Source: Lachnospiraceae bacterium (GTDB lineage: Bacteria > Bacillota > Clostridia > Lachnospirales > Lachnospiraceae). Taken from it: a stretch of 42,184 bases of DNA. This document shows, piece by piece, positions 9,104-16,588 of this stretch. The position numbers and the translations under genes were made by a program. Positions within the stretch are counted from its first letter, which is position 1, and the number at the start of each line of letters is the position of its first letter. The stretch is from contig JAFYHV010000062.1 of assembly GCA_017538995.1 (NCBI GenBank), positions 1 to 42,184 on the forward strand. The letters are read 5' to 3'. The notes beneath the pieces were generated by a model that searched no databases, had not been told where the DNA came from, and saw only the letters and a program-made list of their open reading frames with translations.

Positions 9104-11341
9104 ATGGTAAAGATTGGTATGGTCATCGGCGGCCGATATGAAATTCAGGAATTAATCGGCACCGGTGGAATGTCTGATGTTTACAGAGCTAAAGACAATA
9201 AACTGAATAGAAATGTTGCAGTTAAGGTTTTAAAGCAGGAATTTTCCGAGAACAGGGATTTTGTGGCCAAATTCCGCAAGGAAGCCGAAGCTGCGGCTAA
9301 TCTTATGCATCCGAATATTGTTACCGTATACGATGTAGGAGAGGAAAACGGTATCTCTTATATCGTTATGGAACTTGTGGACGGCTATACCTTAAAGCAG
9401 TATATCGAAAAGAAGAGCCGCCTTACCATCAGCGAATGCATCAGTATTGCTTTGCCCATTGCTTCAGGTATTGAAGCTGCTCACAACAACGGCATCATTC
9501 ACAGGGATATCAAGCCCCAGAATGTTATTATTTCAAAAGACGGTAAAGTTAAGGTGACCGACTTCGGTATTGCCAAGACTACGACATCAAATACGATTTC
9601 CAGTAATGTAATGGGAAGCGTTCATTATACTTCTCCCGAACAGGCCAGAGGTGGTTTTTCCGATGAAAAGAGTGATATTTATTCTTTGGGTATCACACTT
9701 TTCGAAATGGTTACGGGCAGAGTTCCTTTTAACGGAGATACAACGGTTGCAATCGCAATCAAGCATATTCAGGAAGAAATGCCGTCTCCGAGAATCTATG
9801 TGGAAGATGTTCCCATCAGTATTGAACAGATCATTTTAAAATGTACGCAGAAGAGCCCCGACAGAAGATATCAGAAGATGAGCGAGGTAATAGAGGACTT
9901 AAAGAAGGCCTATATTTCACCGAACGAAAACTTCGTTAAGATTGATACTTACGAGCAGAATTCCGTAACAAAGACCAATCTTAATCCGATGTACCGACGC
10001 CGTGGCGAGGAAGAACCTGCGGATGTTACAAACCCCGTAAAAGAAGATGTTTCCCGTATAAACAAGCAGAAGAGAGAAGCACTTGTTCTTCCGAAAAATG
10101 TTAAGAATACAGATGAAGCTCCGAGTCAGAGTGCTGCAAGAAAGCCTCAGCCGAAGCCTCAGACTGTTAATAAGCCGAAGCAGCCTCAGGCAAAGCCTCA
10201 GACTGCGAACAAGCCTGCACAGCCTCAGAATAAACCGAAACCTGCACAGCCTCAGAACAGACCCGCATCCTCGTATAAAGGAAGCAGCGCTAAGAAGGGT
10301 GGCAAGAAAAAGAACGAGGCAAGCGAAAAGATTAAGACAGTTGCAATCGCAGCAGTAGCCGTAACAATCGGTGTATTGCTCCTTGTACTCTTAGGAAAAG
10401 CGCTCGGCATTTTCTCAGACAGAGAAGAAAAGGTACAGTTTACAACCGTTCCCGTTGTAAACAATATGGTTTCATCGGAAGCCCAGAAATACCTTGAAAA
10501 TCATAAATTTACCGTAGAAACAGTATACGAGGATTCAGCTACCGTTCCTTCGAACAGAGTTATCAGAACCGAGCCTTCGGCCGGCAGCAATGTCGAAGAA
10601 GGAAGCAAGGTTACGATGGTTATTTCCGCAGTCAAGGATACCGGTGTTAAGATTCCCGACGTAACGAATTTGCCGGAAGCAGAAGCTACAGCTAAACTTG
10701 AAAACGACGGCTTTAAAGTTACAAAGACAACTGAGAAGAGTGATACTGTGCCCAAGGGCAAAGTAATTTCACAGAATCCCGAGGCAGGAAGTCCCGGCAG
10801 TTTTGAAATGCTTGTAACCCTGGTAATTAGTGACGGTTCAGGCAAAGAAAAGAGCAAAATGCCCGACCTTACCGGTAAAACAGTTGAAGAAGCCACAGAA
10901 CTTGTTGAAAGTGTCGGAATGAAAGTCGCATCCGTAGACGAAATCTATTCTGACAGCGTTGAAACAGGACTTATCTGCGGTCAGAGTTATACTTCCGGTT
11001 CCACCGTTAAGGAAGGTGCCGAAGTTACATTAAAGAAGAGTATCGGCCCCGAGCCCAGATATTATTCATGTAATATTATGGTTCAGGCTCCCGACAGATA
11101 TACAGGCGGAGCTGTAAGCGTAACATTAAAGACTCTCGAAGGCGGAGAACTTTATCATGACGATGCTCCGATATTCCCGCTTAATATCAATATTTCTCAG
11201 ATTTACGCACAGTCAAGAGGTATTGTTGAAATTTCCTATACCATTATGACTACCGAAGAAACTGTTGATGAAAACGGAAATGTTATTGTACAGAATGTTC
11301 CCAAACCCGATGTTATCAGTTACGAAGTGGAATTTGATTAA
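9104..11341 (+). CDS. prkC: PASTA-domain membrane Ser/Thr protein kinase (PrkC/StkP type)
   Basis: The 745-residue kinase senses cell-wall fragments and phosphorylates cytoplasmic targets. The N-terminal kinase domain (about residues 12-270) has the glycine loop IGTGGMSDVY, catalytic lysine in VAVKVL, HRDIKPQN loop, DFG metal site and SPEQ in place of APE. A Pro/Gln/Lys-rich linker leads to one membrane helix at about residues 412-434. Three extracellular PASTA repeats follow (about 444-510, 515-577, 584-647), then a unique tail of about 95 residues. I prefer ATG 9104 because AGGAG lies 9 nt upstream; a TTG at 9098 is too close to it. The gene follows its phosphatase and overlaps rsgA by one base (TAATG). 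Confidence 0.94.
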   Translation: MVKIGMVIGGRYEIQELIGTGGMSDVYRAKDNKLNRNVAVKVLKQEFSENRDFVAKFRKEAEAAANLMHPNIVTVYDVGEENGISYIVMELVDGYTLKQYIEKKSRLTISECISIALPIASGIEAAHNNGIIHRDIKPQNVIISKDGKVKVTDFGIAKTTTSNTISSNVMGSVHYTSPEQARGGFSDEKSDIYSLGITLFEMVTGRVPFNGDTTVAIAIKHIQEEMPSPRIYVEDVPISIEQIILKCTQKSPDRRYQKMSEVIEDLKKAYISPNENFVKIDTYEQNSVTKTNLNPMYRRRGEEEPADVTNPVKEDVSRINKQKREALVLPKNVKNTDEAPSQSAARKPQPKPQTVNKPKQPQAKPQTANKPAQPQNKPKPAQPQNRPASSYKGSSAKKGGKKKNEASEKIKTVAIAAVAVTIGVLLLVLLGKALGIFSDREEKVQFTTVPVVNNMVSSEAQKYLENHKFTVETVYEDSATVPSNRVIRTEPSAGSNVEEGSKVTMVISAVKDTGVKIPDVTNLPEAEATAKLENDGFKVTKTTEKSDTVPKGKVISQNPEAGSPGSFEMLVTLVISDGSGKEKSKMPDLTGKTVEEATELVESVGMKVASVDEIYSDSVETGLICGQSYTSGSTVKEGAEVTLKKSIGPEPRYYSCNIMVQAPDRYTGGAVSVTLKTLEGGELYHDDAPIFPLNINISQIYAQSRGIVEISYTIMTTEETVDENGNVIVQNVPKPDVISYEVEFD

Positions 11342-12231
11342 TGACCGGTAAGATTATCAAAGGAATATCCGGGTTTTATTACGTTTATTCTTACGAAAAC
11401 GCATGTGTTTATACCTGCAGAGGTCAGGGAAAACTAAGAGATAAAAAGATAAAACCCCTTGTCGGTGACAACTGCAAAATAGAAGTATCGGATGAAGAGA
11501 AAAAAGAAGGAAGCGTGCTTGACATTCTTCCGAGAGAAAATGAACTGATTCGTCCCGCGGTAAGCAATGTGGATCAGATGATGGTTATATTTGCGTTAAG
11601 CAATCCGAAACCCAATTTCTATCTCCTGGATAAATTTCTCTTCTTTATCATGCATGAGAGATTAAAGCCGATACTGATTTTTAACAAAGAAGATTTGGAC
11701 ACTTCCGATAAAGAGGAAGTTGAAAGAATATATAAAGGCTTTGATGCTCCGCTTATTTTTACGAGTGCCAAAGAAAAGATAAATATCGATACCGTAAAAG
11801 AATTGCTTCGCGGAAAAACAACCGCGGTTGCAGGTCCGAGCGGTGTCGGCAAATCCACATTAATCAATGCCGTTGTCGGCAGCGAAATAATGGAAACCGG
11901 CGATATATCAAAGAAGACGCTTCGAGGAAAACATACAACGAGACATACCGAAATGTTTGAATTTGATGTGGACGGTACGGAGTCTTTTATACTTGATACG
12001 CCCGGTTTTTCATCATTTTATCTTCCCACTCTTCACGAGCAGGAGAGAGCTTCGGATTATTATCCCGAATTTCTTCCATACACACCAAAATGCAGATTCA
12101 ATGCCTGCCTTCATGACAGGGAGCCTGACTGCAGTGTAAAAAAGGCAGTGGAAGAAGGTCTTATTTCCAAAGAGAGATACGAAAATTATTTAAAGATTTT
12201 ATCCGAAATCAAAAAAAATTACAGATACTGA
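11341..12231 (+). CDS. rsgA: Ribosome small-subunit-dependent GTPase A
   Basis: The 296-residue, circularly permuted GTPase acts late in 30S subunit maturation. An N-terminal OB-fold is followed by the GTPase motifs in permuted order: G4 (FNKED) first, then G1 (AGPSGVGKSTLIN), a threonine-containing G2 region (GKHTTRH) and G3 (DTPGF). A C-terminal zinc knuckle is formed by C-x4-C-x-H-x5-C in the CRFNACLHDREPDC segment. This order is diagnostic. The ATG shares its A with the stop of the kinase gene, so translation is probably coupled, and rpe follows 14 nt later. Confidence 0.95.
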   Translation: MTGKIIKGISGFYYVYSYENACVYTCRGQGKLRDKKIKPLVGDNCKIEVSDEEKKEGSVLDILPRENELIRPAVSNVDQMMVIFALSNPKPNFYLLDKFLFFIMHERLKPILIFNKEDLDTSDKEEVERIYKGFDAPLIFTSAKEKINIDTVKELLRGKTTAVAGPSGVGKSTLINAVVGSEIMETGDISKKTLRGKHTTRHTEMFEFDVDGTESFILDTPGFSSFYLPTLHEQERASDYYPEFLPYTPKCRFNACLHDREPDCSVKKAVEEGLISKERYENYLKILSEIKKNYRY

Positions 12232-12245
12232 CGAGAGGTTTATAC

Positions 12246-12899
12246 ATGAATTACATTTTGGCTCCGTCCATTCTTTCGGCGGACTTTCTTGATCTGAGAA
12301 CTCAGATTAAAGAGGTGGAAGATTCCGGTGCAAAATATCTTCACTTTGATGTTATGGACGGATTGTTTGTTCCGAATATATCGTTTGGAATTCCCGTTCT
12401 TGAATGCATCAAGGGACATACGGATTTAACTCTGGATGTTCATCTTATGATAGTGGATCCGAACCGTTATTTTGAGAAATTCAAAGAAGCGGGTGCACAG
12501 ATTCTTACAGTGCATGTGGAAGCCATGAAAGATCCTGCCGCAGATTTAAAGAAAATCAAAGAACTCGGAATGATTCCTTCAATCACATTAAGCCCCGACA
12601 CACCTGCAGAAAGCGTGTTCCCTTATCTTGAACTCGTAAAACAGGTGCTTGTTATGACGGTTAATCCCGGTGCGGGCGCTCAGCCTTATATTGAAAAATG
12701 TACTGATAAAATTAAGGCTATCCGTGCAGAAATTATCAAAAGAGGTCTGGATGTCGATGTGGAAGTAGACGGCGGAATAAACGAAAAAACGATTACTGTT
12801 GCAAGGGACGCCGGAGCAAATGTTTTTGTTATGGGCTCGTCCATTTTCAACCACGAACCCGCAGAATCGGTTAAGAAATATCTTGAAATTTTAAAATAG
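12246..12899 (+). CDS. rpe: Ribulose-phosphate 3-epimerase
   Basis: The 217-residue TIM barrel interconverts ribulose-5-phosphate and xylulose-5-phosphate in the pentose phosphate pathway. Signatures are SILSADF at the N-terminus, LHFDVMDGLFVPN with metal and catalytic residues, LDVHLMIVDP, the MTVNPGAGAQ phosphate-loop region and VDGGINEKT near the C-terminus. Length is typical. It is the last gene of the operon and is followed within 10 nt by a strong hairpin with a T-tract. Confidence 0.95.
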   Translation: MNYILAPSILSADFLDLRTQIKEVEDSGAKYLHFDVMDGLFVPNISFGIPVLECIKGHTDLTLDVHLMIVDPNRYFEKFKEAGAQILTVHVEAMKDPAADLKKIKELGMIPSITLSPDTPAESVFPYLELVKQVLVMTVNPGAGAQPYIEKCTDKIKAIRAEIIKRGLDVDVEVDGGINEKTITVARDAGANVFVMGSSIFNHEPAESVKKYLEILK

Positions 12900-12906
12900 C
12901 ATACTA

Positions 12907-12939
12907 AGCAAAGAGGTACACATACTTCTTTGCTTTTTT
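12907..12939 (+). terminator. Rho-independent terminator after rpe
   Basis: An 11-bp stem (12907-12917 with 12924-12934, one G-T wobble) closes a 6-nt loop and is followed by five T residues. It separates the housekeeping operon from the HAD hydrolase gene, although a GTG-started gene begins only 18 nt further on, so some readthrough is likely. Confidence 0.85.
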
Positions 12940-12956
12940 GTTAAGGAGACTAAAAC

Positions 12957-13763
12957 GTGAACAAAAAAAGAAACCCTAAAATTATTTTTTCAGACCTGGA
13001 CGGAACATTACTTAACTCTGACAGACATGTTTCGGAAGCAAACAGAGAGGCCGTGATTAAATGTCAGGAAAAAGGGATTGTGTTTGTGGCATGTACCGCG
13101 AGACCGAGGAGAGCAATAAAAGAGTTCTGCGATGCAATTCCTTTTGATGCTGTTATCTGTTTAAACGGTGCGAGAGTATGTTTAAACGATAAGAATATAG
13201 ATAACGGAATGTCTTACGAAACGAGCCACGGAATTATTACAAAGCTAAGCCGTGATAAGAATAAGATAATTGTTCTTGAGACAGGGGACGGTATTTTCTC
13301 CGATACTATTGTTCCCGAATGGGATATTACGAATGTTACCGACCTTACAAAACTTGATAAAAAGATTAAAGTTTTCAAAATCCTTGTAATCGGAAAAGAC
13401 AATAAATTTGTTGAATATGAAAAAGACGGCGAACTTATTTCTTTTAAGGACATTAAGGAGGATGTTTTAAATGCTGTTGATGATGATACTTATTTCAGCA
13501 TTTCCGAAAACTGGATTTACCAGATAATGGCAAAGAACGATACCAAGTGGAATGCGGTACAGGAAGTTTTAGAAACATACGGATTTTCAAAAGACGAGGC
13601 CTTGTATTTCGGAGACGATAACGACGATGTGGAAAGCATAAAAAATATCGGCACGGGAATTGCAATGGGCAATGCAATTGAAAGAGTAAAGGAAAACGCC
13701 GATATCGTGATAGACACTAACGATAACGACGGAATTGCAAAATACTTAAAAGAAATAATATAA
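12957..13763 (+). CDS. Cof-type HAD-superfamily hydrolase
   Basis: The 268-residue phosphatase belongs to the Cof/YidA (HAD-IIB) group, which dephosphorylates small phosphosugars, flavin or PLP-type substrates. Motif I is FSDLDGTLLNSD (both aspartates present). Motif II is the Thr in ACTARPRR. Motif III/IV is YFGDDNDDVES near the C-terminus, where GD.ND is the metal site. The cap domain lies between. The start is a GTG at 12957 with AAGGAG upstream. The specific substrate cannot be inferred. It stands alone between two terminators and converges on the metal-efflux operon. Confidence 0.88.
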   Translation: MNKKRNPKIIFSDLDGTLLNSDRHVSEANREAVIKCQEKGIVFVACTARPRRAIKEFCDAIPFDAVICLNGARVCLNDKNIDNGMSYETSHGIITKLSRDKNKIIVLETGDGIFSDTIVPEWDITNVTDLTKLDKKIKVFKILVIGKDNKFVEYEKDGELISFKDIKEDVLNAVDDDTYFSISENWIYQIMAKNDTKWNAVQEVLETYGFSKDEALYFGDDNDDVESIKNIGTGIAMGNAIERVKENADIVIDTNDNDGIAKYLKEII

Positions 13764-13799
13764 AAAAGCGCCGGACATCAAATGATGCCCGGTCTTTTG
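13762..13799. terminator. Bidirectional terminator between the HAD gene and the metal-efflux operon
   Basis: The inverted repeat at 13771-13792 (4-nt loop) is flanked by A6 on the left and TCTTTT on the right. Read on the minus strand the stem is complete with one G-U wobble and is followed by TTTTTT, so it should end the ATPase transcript. Read on plus it has one A-C mismatch and a weaker T-tract. It therefore looks better suited to the minus-strand operon. Confidence 0.8.
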
Positions 13800-13816
13800 T
13801 ATGAGTAGAAGGAGTG

Positions 13817-15745
13817 TTAAAGTGTATTTTTTGTATTAAGTGCTCTTATTGCATTTAATACAGCTATTACCATTACGCCTACGTCTGCGAATATCGCAAC
13901 CCACATATTTGCTATGCCGAATGCTCCGAGGATTAAACATGCAAATTTTATGATTAAAGCGAAGCAGATGTTCTCGTATACGATTCTTATACACTTTCTT
14001 GATATTTTTATTGCCTGTGCGATTTTTATAGGATTATCGTCCATTAAAACAACGTCAGCGGCTTCTATTGCGGCATCGGATCCGAGCGCACCCATTGCAA
14101 TACCGATATCGGCTCTTGCAAGAACCGGAGCATCGTTAATTCCGTCACCTACGAATGCAAGAACTTCTTTTTTATCTTTGTTATTAATCAGTTCTTCAAC
14201 CTTGGCAACTTTGTCTGCCGGAAGAAGATTTCCGTATACTTCGTCTACGCCGAGTGATTCGCCGACTTCTTTGCCGACCTTTTCAAGGTCGCCGGTTAAC
14301 ATTACGGTCTTCTTAACGCCTGTCTTTTTAAGTTTTTCAATTGCTTCTTTCGAGTCAGGTTTTACTTCATCGGAAATAACTATATGACCAGCGTATTCGT
14401 CGTCAACAGCCATGTGAACAATGGTGCCGTTTTTATGACAGGATTTGTATTCAAGTCCGAGGCTTTCCATCAGCTTTTCATTGCCTGCGGCGATGTTTAT
14501 TTCATCGACTTTAGCGGTAATTCCATGGCCTGAAATTTCTTTTATTTCGCTAACTCTGGCTTCATCTATTTCTTTTCCGTATGCATTTTTAAGAGAGATG
14601 CTGATAGGGTGCGATGAAGCGCTTTCGCAGTGAGCCACATATTCCAGAAGTTTCTCTTCATCCATTGTATTGTGATGTACGCAGTTTACGTTAAATACGC
14701 CTTTTGTAAGGGTACCTGTTTTGTCGAATACCACGTATTTGGTCTTTGAAAGCGATTCAAGGTAATTCGATCCTTTTATGAGGATGCCTTCCTTGCTTGC
14801 GCCGCCAAGACCGGCAAAGAACGATAACGGAATGCTTATTACCAGTGCGCACGGACAGCTTATTACAAGGAATGTGAGCGCTCTGTAAATCCACTCGGGC
14901 CACTCCGGAGATTTGCCGATTAAGAGCATAAAGATCGGAGGTAAAATTGCAAGACAGAGAGCACTTATTACTACTGCGGGAGTATAAATTTTAGCGAATT
15001 TTGAAATAAATGCTTCGGATCTTGATTTATTTGAAGAAGACGATTCTACAAGCTCAAGTATCTTTGATACGGTGGATTCGCCGAACTCCTTGGTGGTTCT
15101 TATTTTAAGAACTCCGGTTAAGTTGATACAGCCACTTATGACTTCATTACCGGCGGTTACGTCTTTAGGTAAGCTTTCGCCTGTGAGAGCAGAAGTGTTA
15201 AGTGTTGAATTTCCTTCTTCGATGATGCCGTCGATAGGAATCTTTTCGCCGGGATAAACTGTTATGATATCCGATACGGATACTTCGTCGGGCGAAACCT
15301 TTTCAATCCTACCGTCTATTTCAACATTGGCATAATCGGGTCTTATATCCATCAGATTGCTGATATTTCTTCTGCTTTTGCCTACGGCATAGCTCTGGAA
15401 GAGTTCACCGATCTGGTAAAAGAGCATTACGGCGATGGCTTCGGTATAATCGCCGCTTTTCTCTATAAGAGCTATAACTATGGCGCCTATTGTGGCAACC
15501 GCCATCAGGAAGTTTTCATCGAACGGTCTTAATTTTATGATTCCTTTAAAAGCTTTTCTTAAAATGTCATATCCGATAATACCGTAGGGTATCATATAAA
15601 AGATAAACCAGAACGGTTCTTTTATGAGGCCTAAAGAATAAGGCTTCCCCGCCGGACCGAGGATTCTGTACGCGAAAAAGAGCAGTATCATCAGCACGGA
15701 AGATATGATTATTCGGATTAACATTTTTTTCTGCTTTTTATTCAT
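13817..15745 (-). CDS. cadA: P1B-type heavy-metal (Zn/Cd) exporting ATPase lacking the N-terminal HMA domain
   Basis: The 642-residue membrane pump exports divalent metals using ATP. Visible motifs are the actuator TGES near residue 188, the transmembrane metal site CPC at 297-299 (VISCPCALVISIP), the phosphorylation site DKTGTLT with Asp341, HP near the nucleotide-binding domain (SSHPIS) and the hinge GDGINDAPVL. The FADVGV segment in the last membrane region carries the Asp typical of the Zn/Cd/Pb (P1B-2) subgroup rather than the Cu pumps. Unlike most CadA/ZntA proteins it has no HMA domain of its own; the N-terminus goes directly into the first helix, and an HMA protein is encoded just upstream. 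I use ATG 15745 because the upstream in-frame GTG lies inside the ribosome binding site. Confidence 0.92.
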   Translation of the reverse strand: MNKKQKKMLIRIIISSVLMILLFFAYRILGPAGKPYSLGLIKEPFWFIFYMIPYGIIGYDILRKAFKGIIKLRPFDENFLMAVATIGAIVIALIEKSGDYTEAIAVMLFYQIGELFQSYAVGKSRRNISNLMDIRPDYANVEIDGRIEKVSPDEVSVSDIITVYPGEKIPIDGIIEEGNSTLNTSALTGESLPKDVTAGNEVISGCINLTGVLKIRTTKEFGESTVSKILELVESSSSNKSRSEAFISKFAKIYTPAVVISALCLAILPPIFMLLIGKSPEWPEWIYRALTFLVISCPCALVISIPLSFFAGLGGASKEGILIKGSNYLESLSKTKYVVFDKTGTLTKGVFNVNCVHHNTMDEEKLLEYVAHCESASSHPISISLKNAYGKEIDEARVSEIKEISGHGITAKVDEINIAAGNEKLMESLGLEYKSCHKNGTIVHMAVDDEYAGHIVISDEVKPDSKEAIEKLKKTGVKKTVMLTGDLEKVGKEVGESLGVDEVYGNLLPADKVAKVEELINNKDKKEVLAFVGDGINDAPVLARADIGIAMGALGSDAAIEAADVVLMDDNPIKIAQAIKISRKCIRIVYENICFALIIKFACLILGAFGIANMWVAIFADVGVMVIAVLNAIRALNTKNTL

Positions 15746-15751
15746 AAAATA

Positions 15752-15758
15752 CACCTTT
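15752..15758 (-). promoter_or_regulatory. Ribosome binding site for the ATPase, overlapping the HMA stop codon
   Basis: On the minus strand AAAGGTG lies 6 nt before ATG 15745 and overlaps the TAA of the upstream HMA gene. It shows that the ATPase is translated as a separate protein, and it rules out the GTG at 15754, which is part of this site. Confidence 0.75.
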
Positions 15759-15975
15759 AGAATTCAATATTGCAGTCGTCTTCAACTTTTCTGCAGTTCT
15801 TAAGAACCTGTTTCATGGTTGCTTTCTCATCAGCACTGTCTTCAAATTCAACCAGCATTTTCTGAGTCATAAAATTAACTGCGGCACTTTTTACGCCTTC
15901 GGTTTTGTTAGCTGCATCTTCCATAAGATTTGCGCAGTTGGCACAGTCAACTTCAATTACATAAGATTTTTTCAT
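15757..15975 (-). CDS. Stand-alone HMA-domain metal-binding protein
   Basis: The 72-residue protein is a single ferredoxin-like HMA domain. The metal-binding loop is DCANCANLMED (residues 10-20), and DCANCA is the form seen in the N-terminal domain of CadA-type Zn/Cd ATPases. The next gene is an ATPase that lacks exactly this domain, separated by 11 nt. The two most likely act together, the small protein delivering metal to the pump or sensing it. It could instead be a metallochaperone with other partners. An AAAGGAGAT ribosome binding site lies 5 nt before the ATG, and a strong promoter lies about 50 nt upstream. Confidence 0.88.
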   Translation of the reverse strand: MKKSYVIEVDCANCANLMEDAANKTEGVKSAAVNFMTQKMLVEFEDSADEKATMKQVLKNCRKVEDDCNIEF

Positions 15976-15994
15976 ATTACATCTCCTTTGATTT

Positions 15995-16012
15995 AACGAT
16001 TAAGCAATCGTT
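15995..16012. promoter_or_regulatory. Candidate ArsR-type operator (dyad) in the efflux leader
   Basis: AACGATT and AATCGTT form a perfect 7-bp inverted repeat around AAGC, with further partial symmetry in the AT-rich flanks (ATTAAGC...GTTTAAT). It lies just downstream of the expected transcription start of the HMA-ATPase operon and before its ribosome binding site. That is the usual position for an ArsR/SmtB repressor site. Binding by the divergently encoded ArsR protein is inferred. Confidence 0.55.
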
Positions 16013-16026
16013 TAATTGTTGTCTTA

Positions 16027-16055
16027 ATAATAATGTAAAAAATTCCTGTTGTCAA
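16027..16055 (-). promoter_or_regulatory. Sigma-A promoter of the HMA-ATPase operon
   Basis: On the minus strand a perfect -35 TTGACA (16050-16055), a 17-nt spacer and a -10 TATTAT (16027-16032) are present. The predicted start falls near 16020, directly before the dyad. This is the best consensus promoter in the window, consistent with an intrinsically strong promoter kept under repression. Confidence 0.8.
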
Positions 16056-16090
16056 TAATAAAAACATATATTTTTTTTATGGTTTTTTCT

Positions 16091-16124
16091 TAAAGCAAAG
16101 AGGGCTTTTAAAGAGCTTGCTTTA
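16091..16124. repeat. Inverted repeat between the divergent promoters
   Basis: TAAAGCAA (16091-16098) and TTGCTTTA (16117-16124) form an 8-bp perfect inverted repeat with an 18-nt centre that itself contains CTTT/AAAG symmetry. It lies between the -35 elements of the two divergent promoters and ends one base before the arsR -35. No T-run follows on plus, so it does not look like a terminator. It could be a second regulatory site. Confidence 0.4.
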
Positions 16125-16125
16125 T

Positions 16126-16154
16126 TTGATTTATTGGGCTTTTCGTGGTAATAT
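16126..16154 (+). promoter_or_regulatory. Candidate sigma-A promoter of arsR
   Basis: TTGATT (16126-16131), a 17-nt spacer and TAATAT (16149-16154) precede the arsR start codon by about 42 nt. No terminator is visible between arsR and the genes downstream, so this promoter may also feed the TIR genes. Confidence 0.55.
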
Positions 16155-16196
16155 TTTATTAACTGTGGACTATAATTTTTCATTGGGAGAAAATAC

Positions 16197-16562
16197 ATGG
16201 CTGAGTTTGTTTTACCGCATGAACACGGAGAAGAAAAAGGTATTGAAAAACTGAAAAACAATCTTTCAAACGATGCGAGTTTTGAAACTGTGGCAGAGAT
16301 TTTTCAGCAGCTTGGAGATCCGACCAGAATCAGGATTTTCTGGCTTTTATGTCATTACGAGGAATGCGTGATTAATATTTCCGCAATACTTGAAATGTCA
16401 TCGCCTGCGGTTTCACATCATCTGCGTCCTCTAAAGAACAGCGGACTGATTGTTTCAAGAAGAGAGGGCAAGGAAGTTTATTACAGGGCAGCCGACACCA
16501 AAGAGTGCAGACTTCTTCATAAAATGATTGAGGAAGTTATGGAGATTAAGTGTCCTAATTAA
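16197..16562 (+). CDS. ArsR/SmtB-family metal-responsive transcriptional repressor
   Basis: The 121-residue winged-helix protein is probably the repressor of the divergent efflux operon. The family core FQQLGDPTRIRIFWLL (from residue 36) and recognition helix SSPAVSHHLRPLKNSGLI (68-85) with wing RREGKEVYYR are clear. The metal sites are atypical. The alpha-3 position that reads ELCVCD in CadC-like proteins is EECVIN, keeping one Cys (C58). In alpha-5 the usual first His is Lys102, leaving D100, C104, H108 and E113. N-terminal H8 and H10 and C119 could supply other ligands. The metal is unknown, with Zn or Cd favoured by the neighbouring pump. GGGAG precedes the ATG. Confidence 0.88.
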   Translation: MAEFVLPHEHGEEKGIEKLKNNLSNDASFETVAEIFQQLGDPTRIRIFWLLCHYEECVINISAILEMSSPAVSHHLRPLKNSGLIVSRREGKEVYYRAADTKECRLLHKMIEEVMEIKCPN

Positions 16563-16588
16563 TCGGGGATTGTAAGAGGAGAACTATA

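Noticed and set aside
10141..10263. Short tandem DNA repeats (AAGCCTCAG-like units)
   Set aside because: They encode the Pro/Gln/Lys-rich linker of the kinase and are explained by low-complexity coding.
10501..10896. Minus-strand frame of 131 codons inside the PASTA kinase gene
   Set aside because: It mirrors the PASTA repeats, has no ribosome binding site and no recognisable motif.
13914..14387. Plus-strand reading frame of 157 codons antisense to the metal ATPase
   Set aside because: Ser/Ile-rich translation without domain signal, on the opposite strand to an intact ATPase gene with all motifs; it is a shadow frame.
15746..15760. Possible frameshift or sequencing error splitting a single HMA-ATPase gene
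   Set aside because: The stop, an 11-nt gap with a proper AAAGGTG site and an ATG are all well formed, so two separate genes fit better.
16091..16124. Hairpin as a Rho-independent terminator
   Set aside because: No T-run follows the stem on plus, and on minus it lies upstream of the efflux promoter, where a terminator has no evident use; treated as an inverted repeat.
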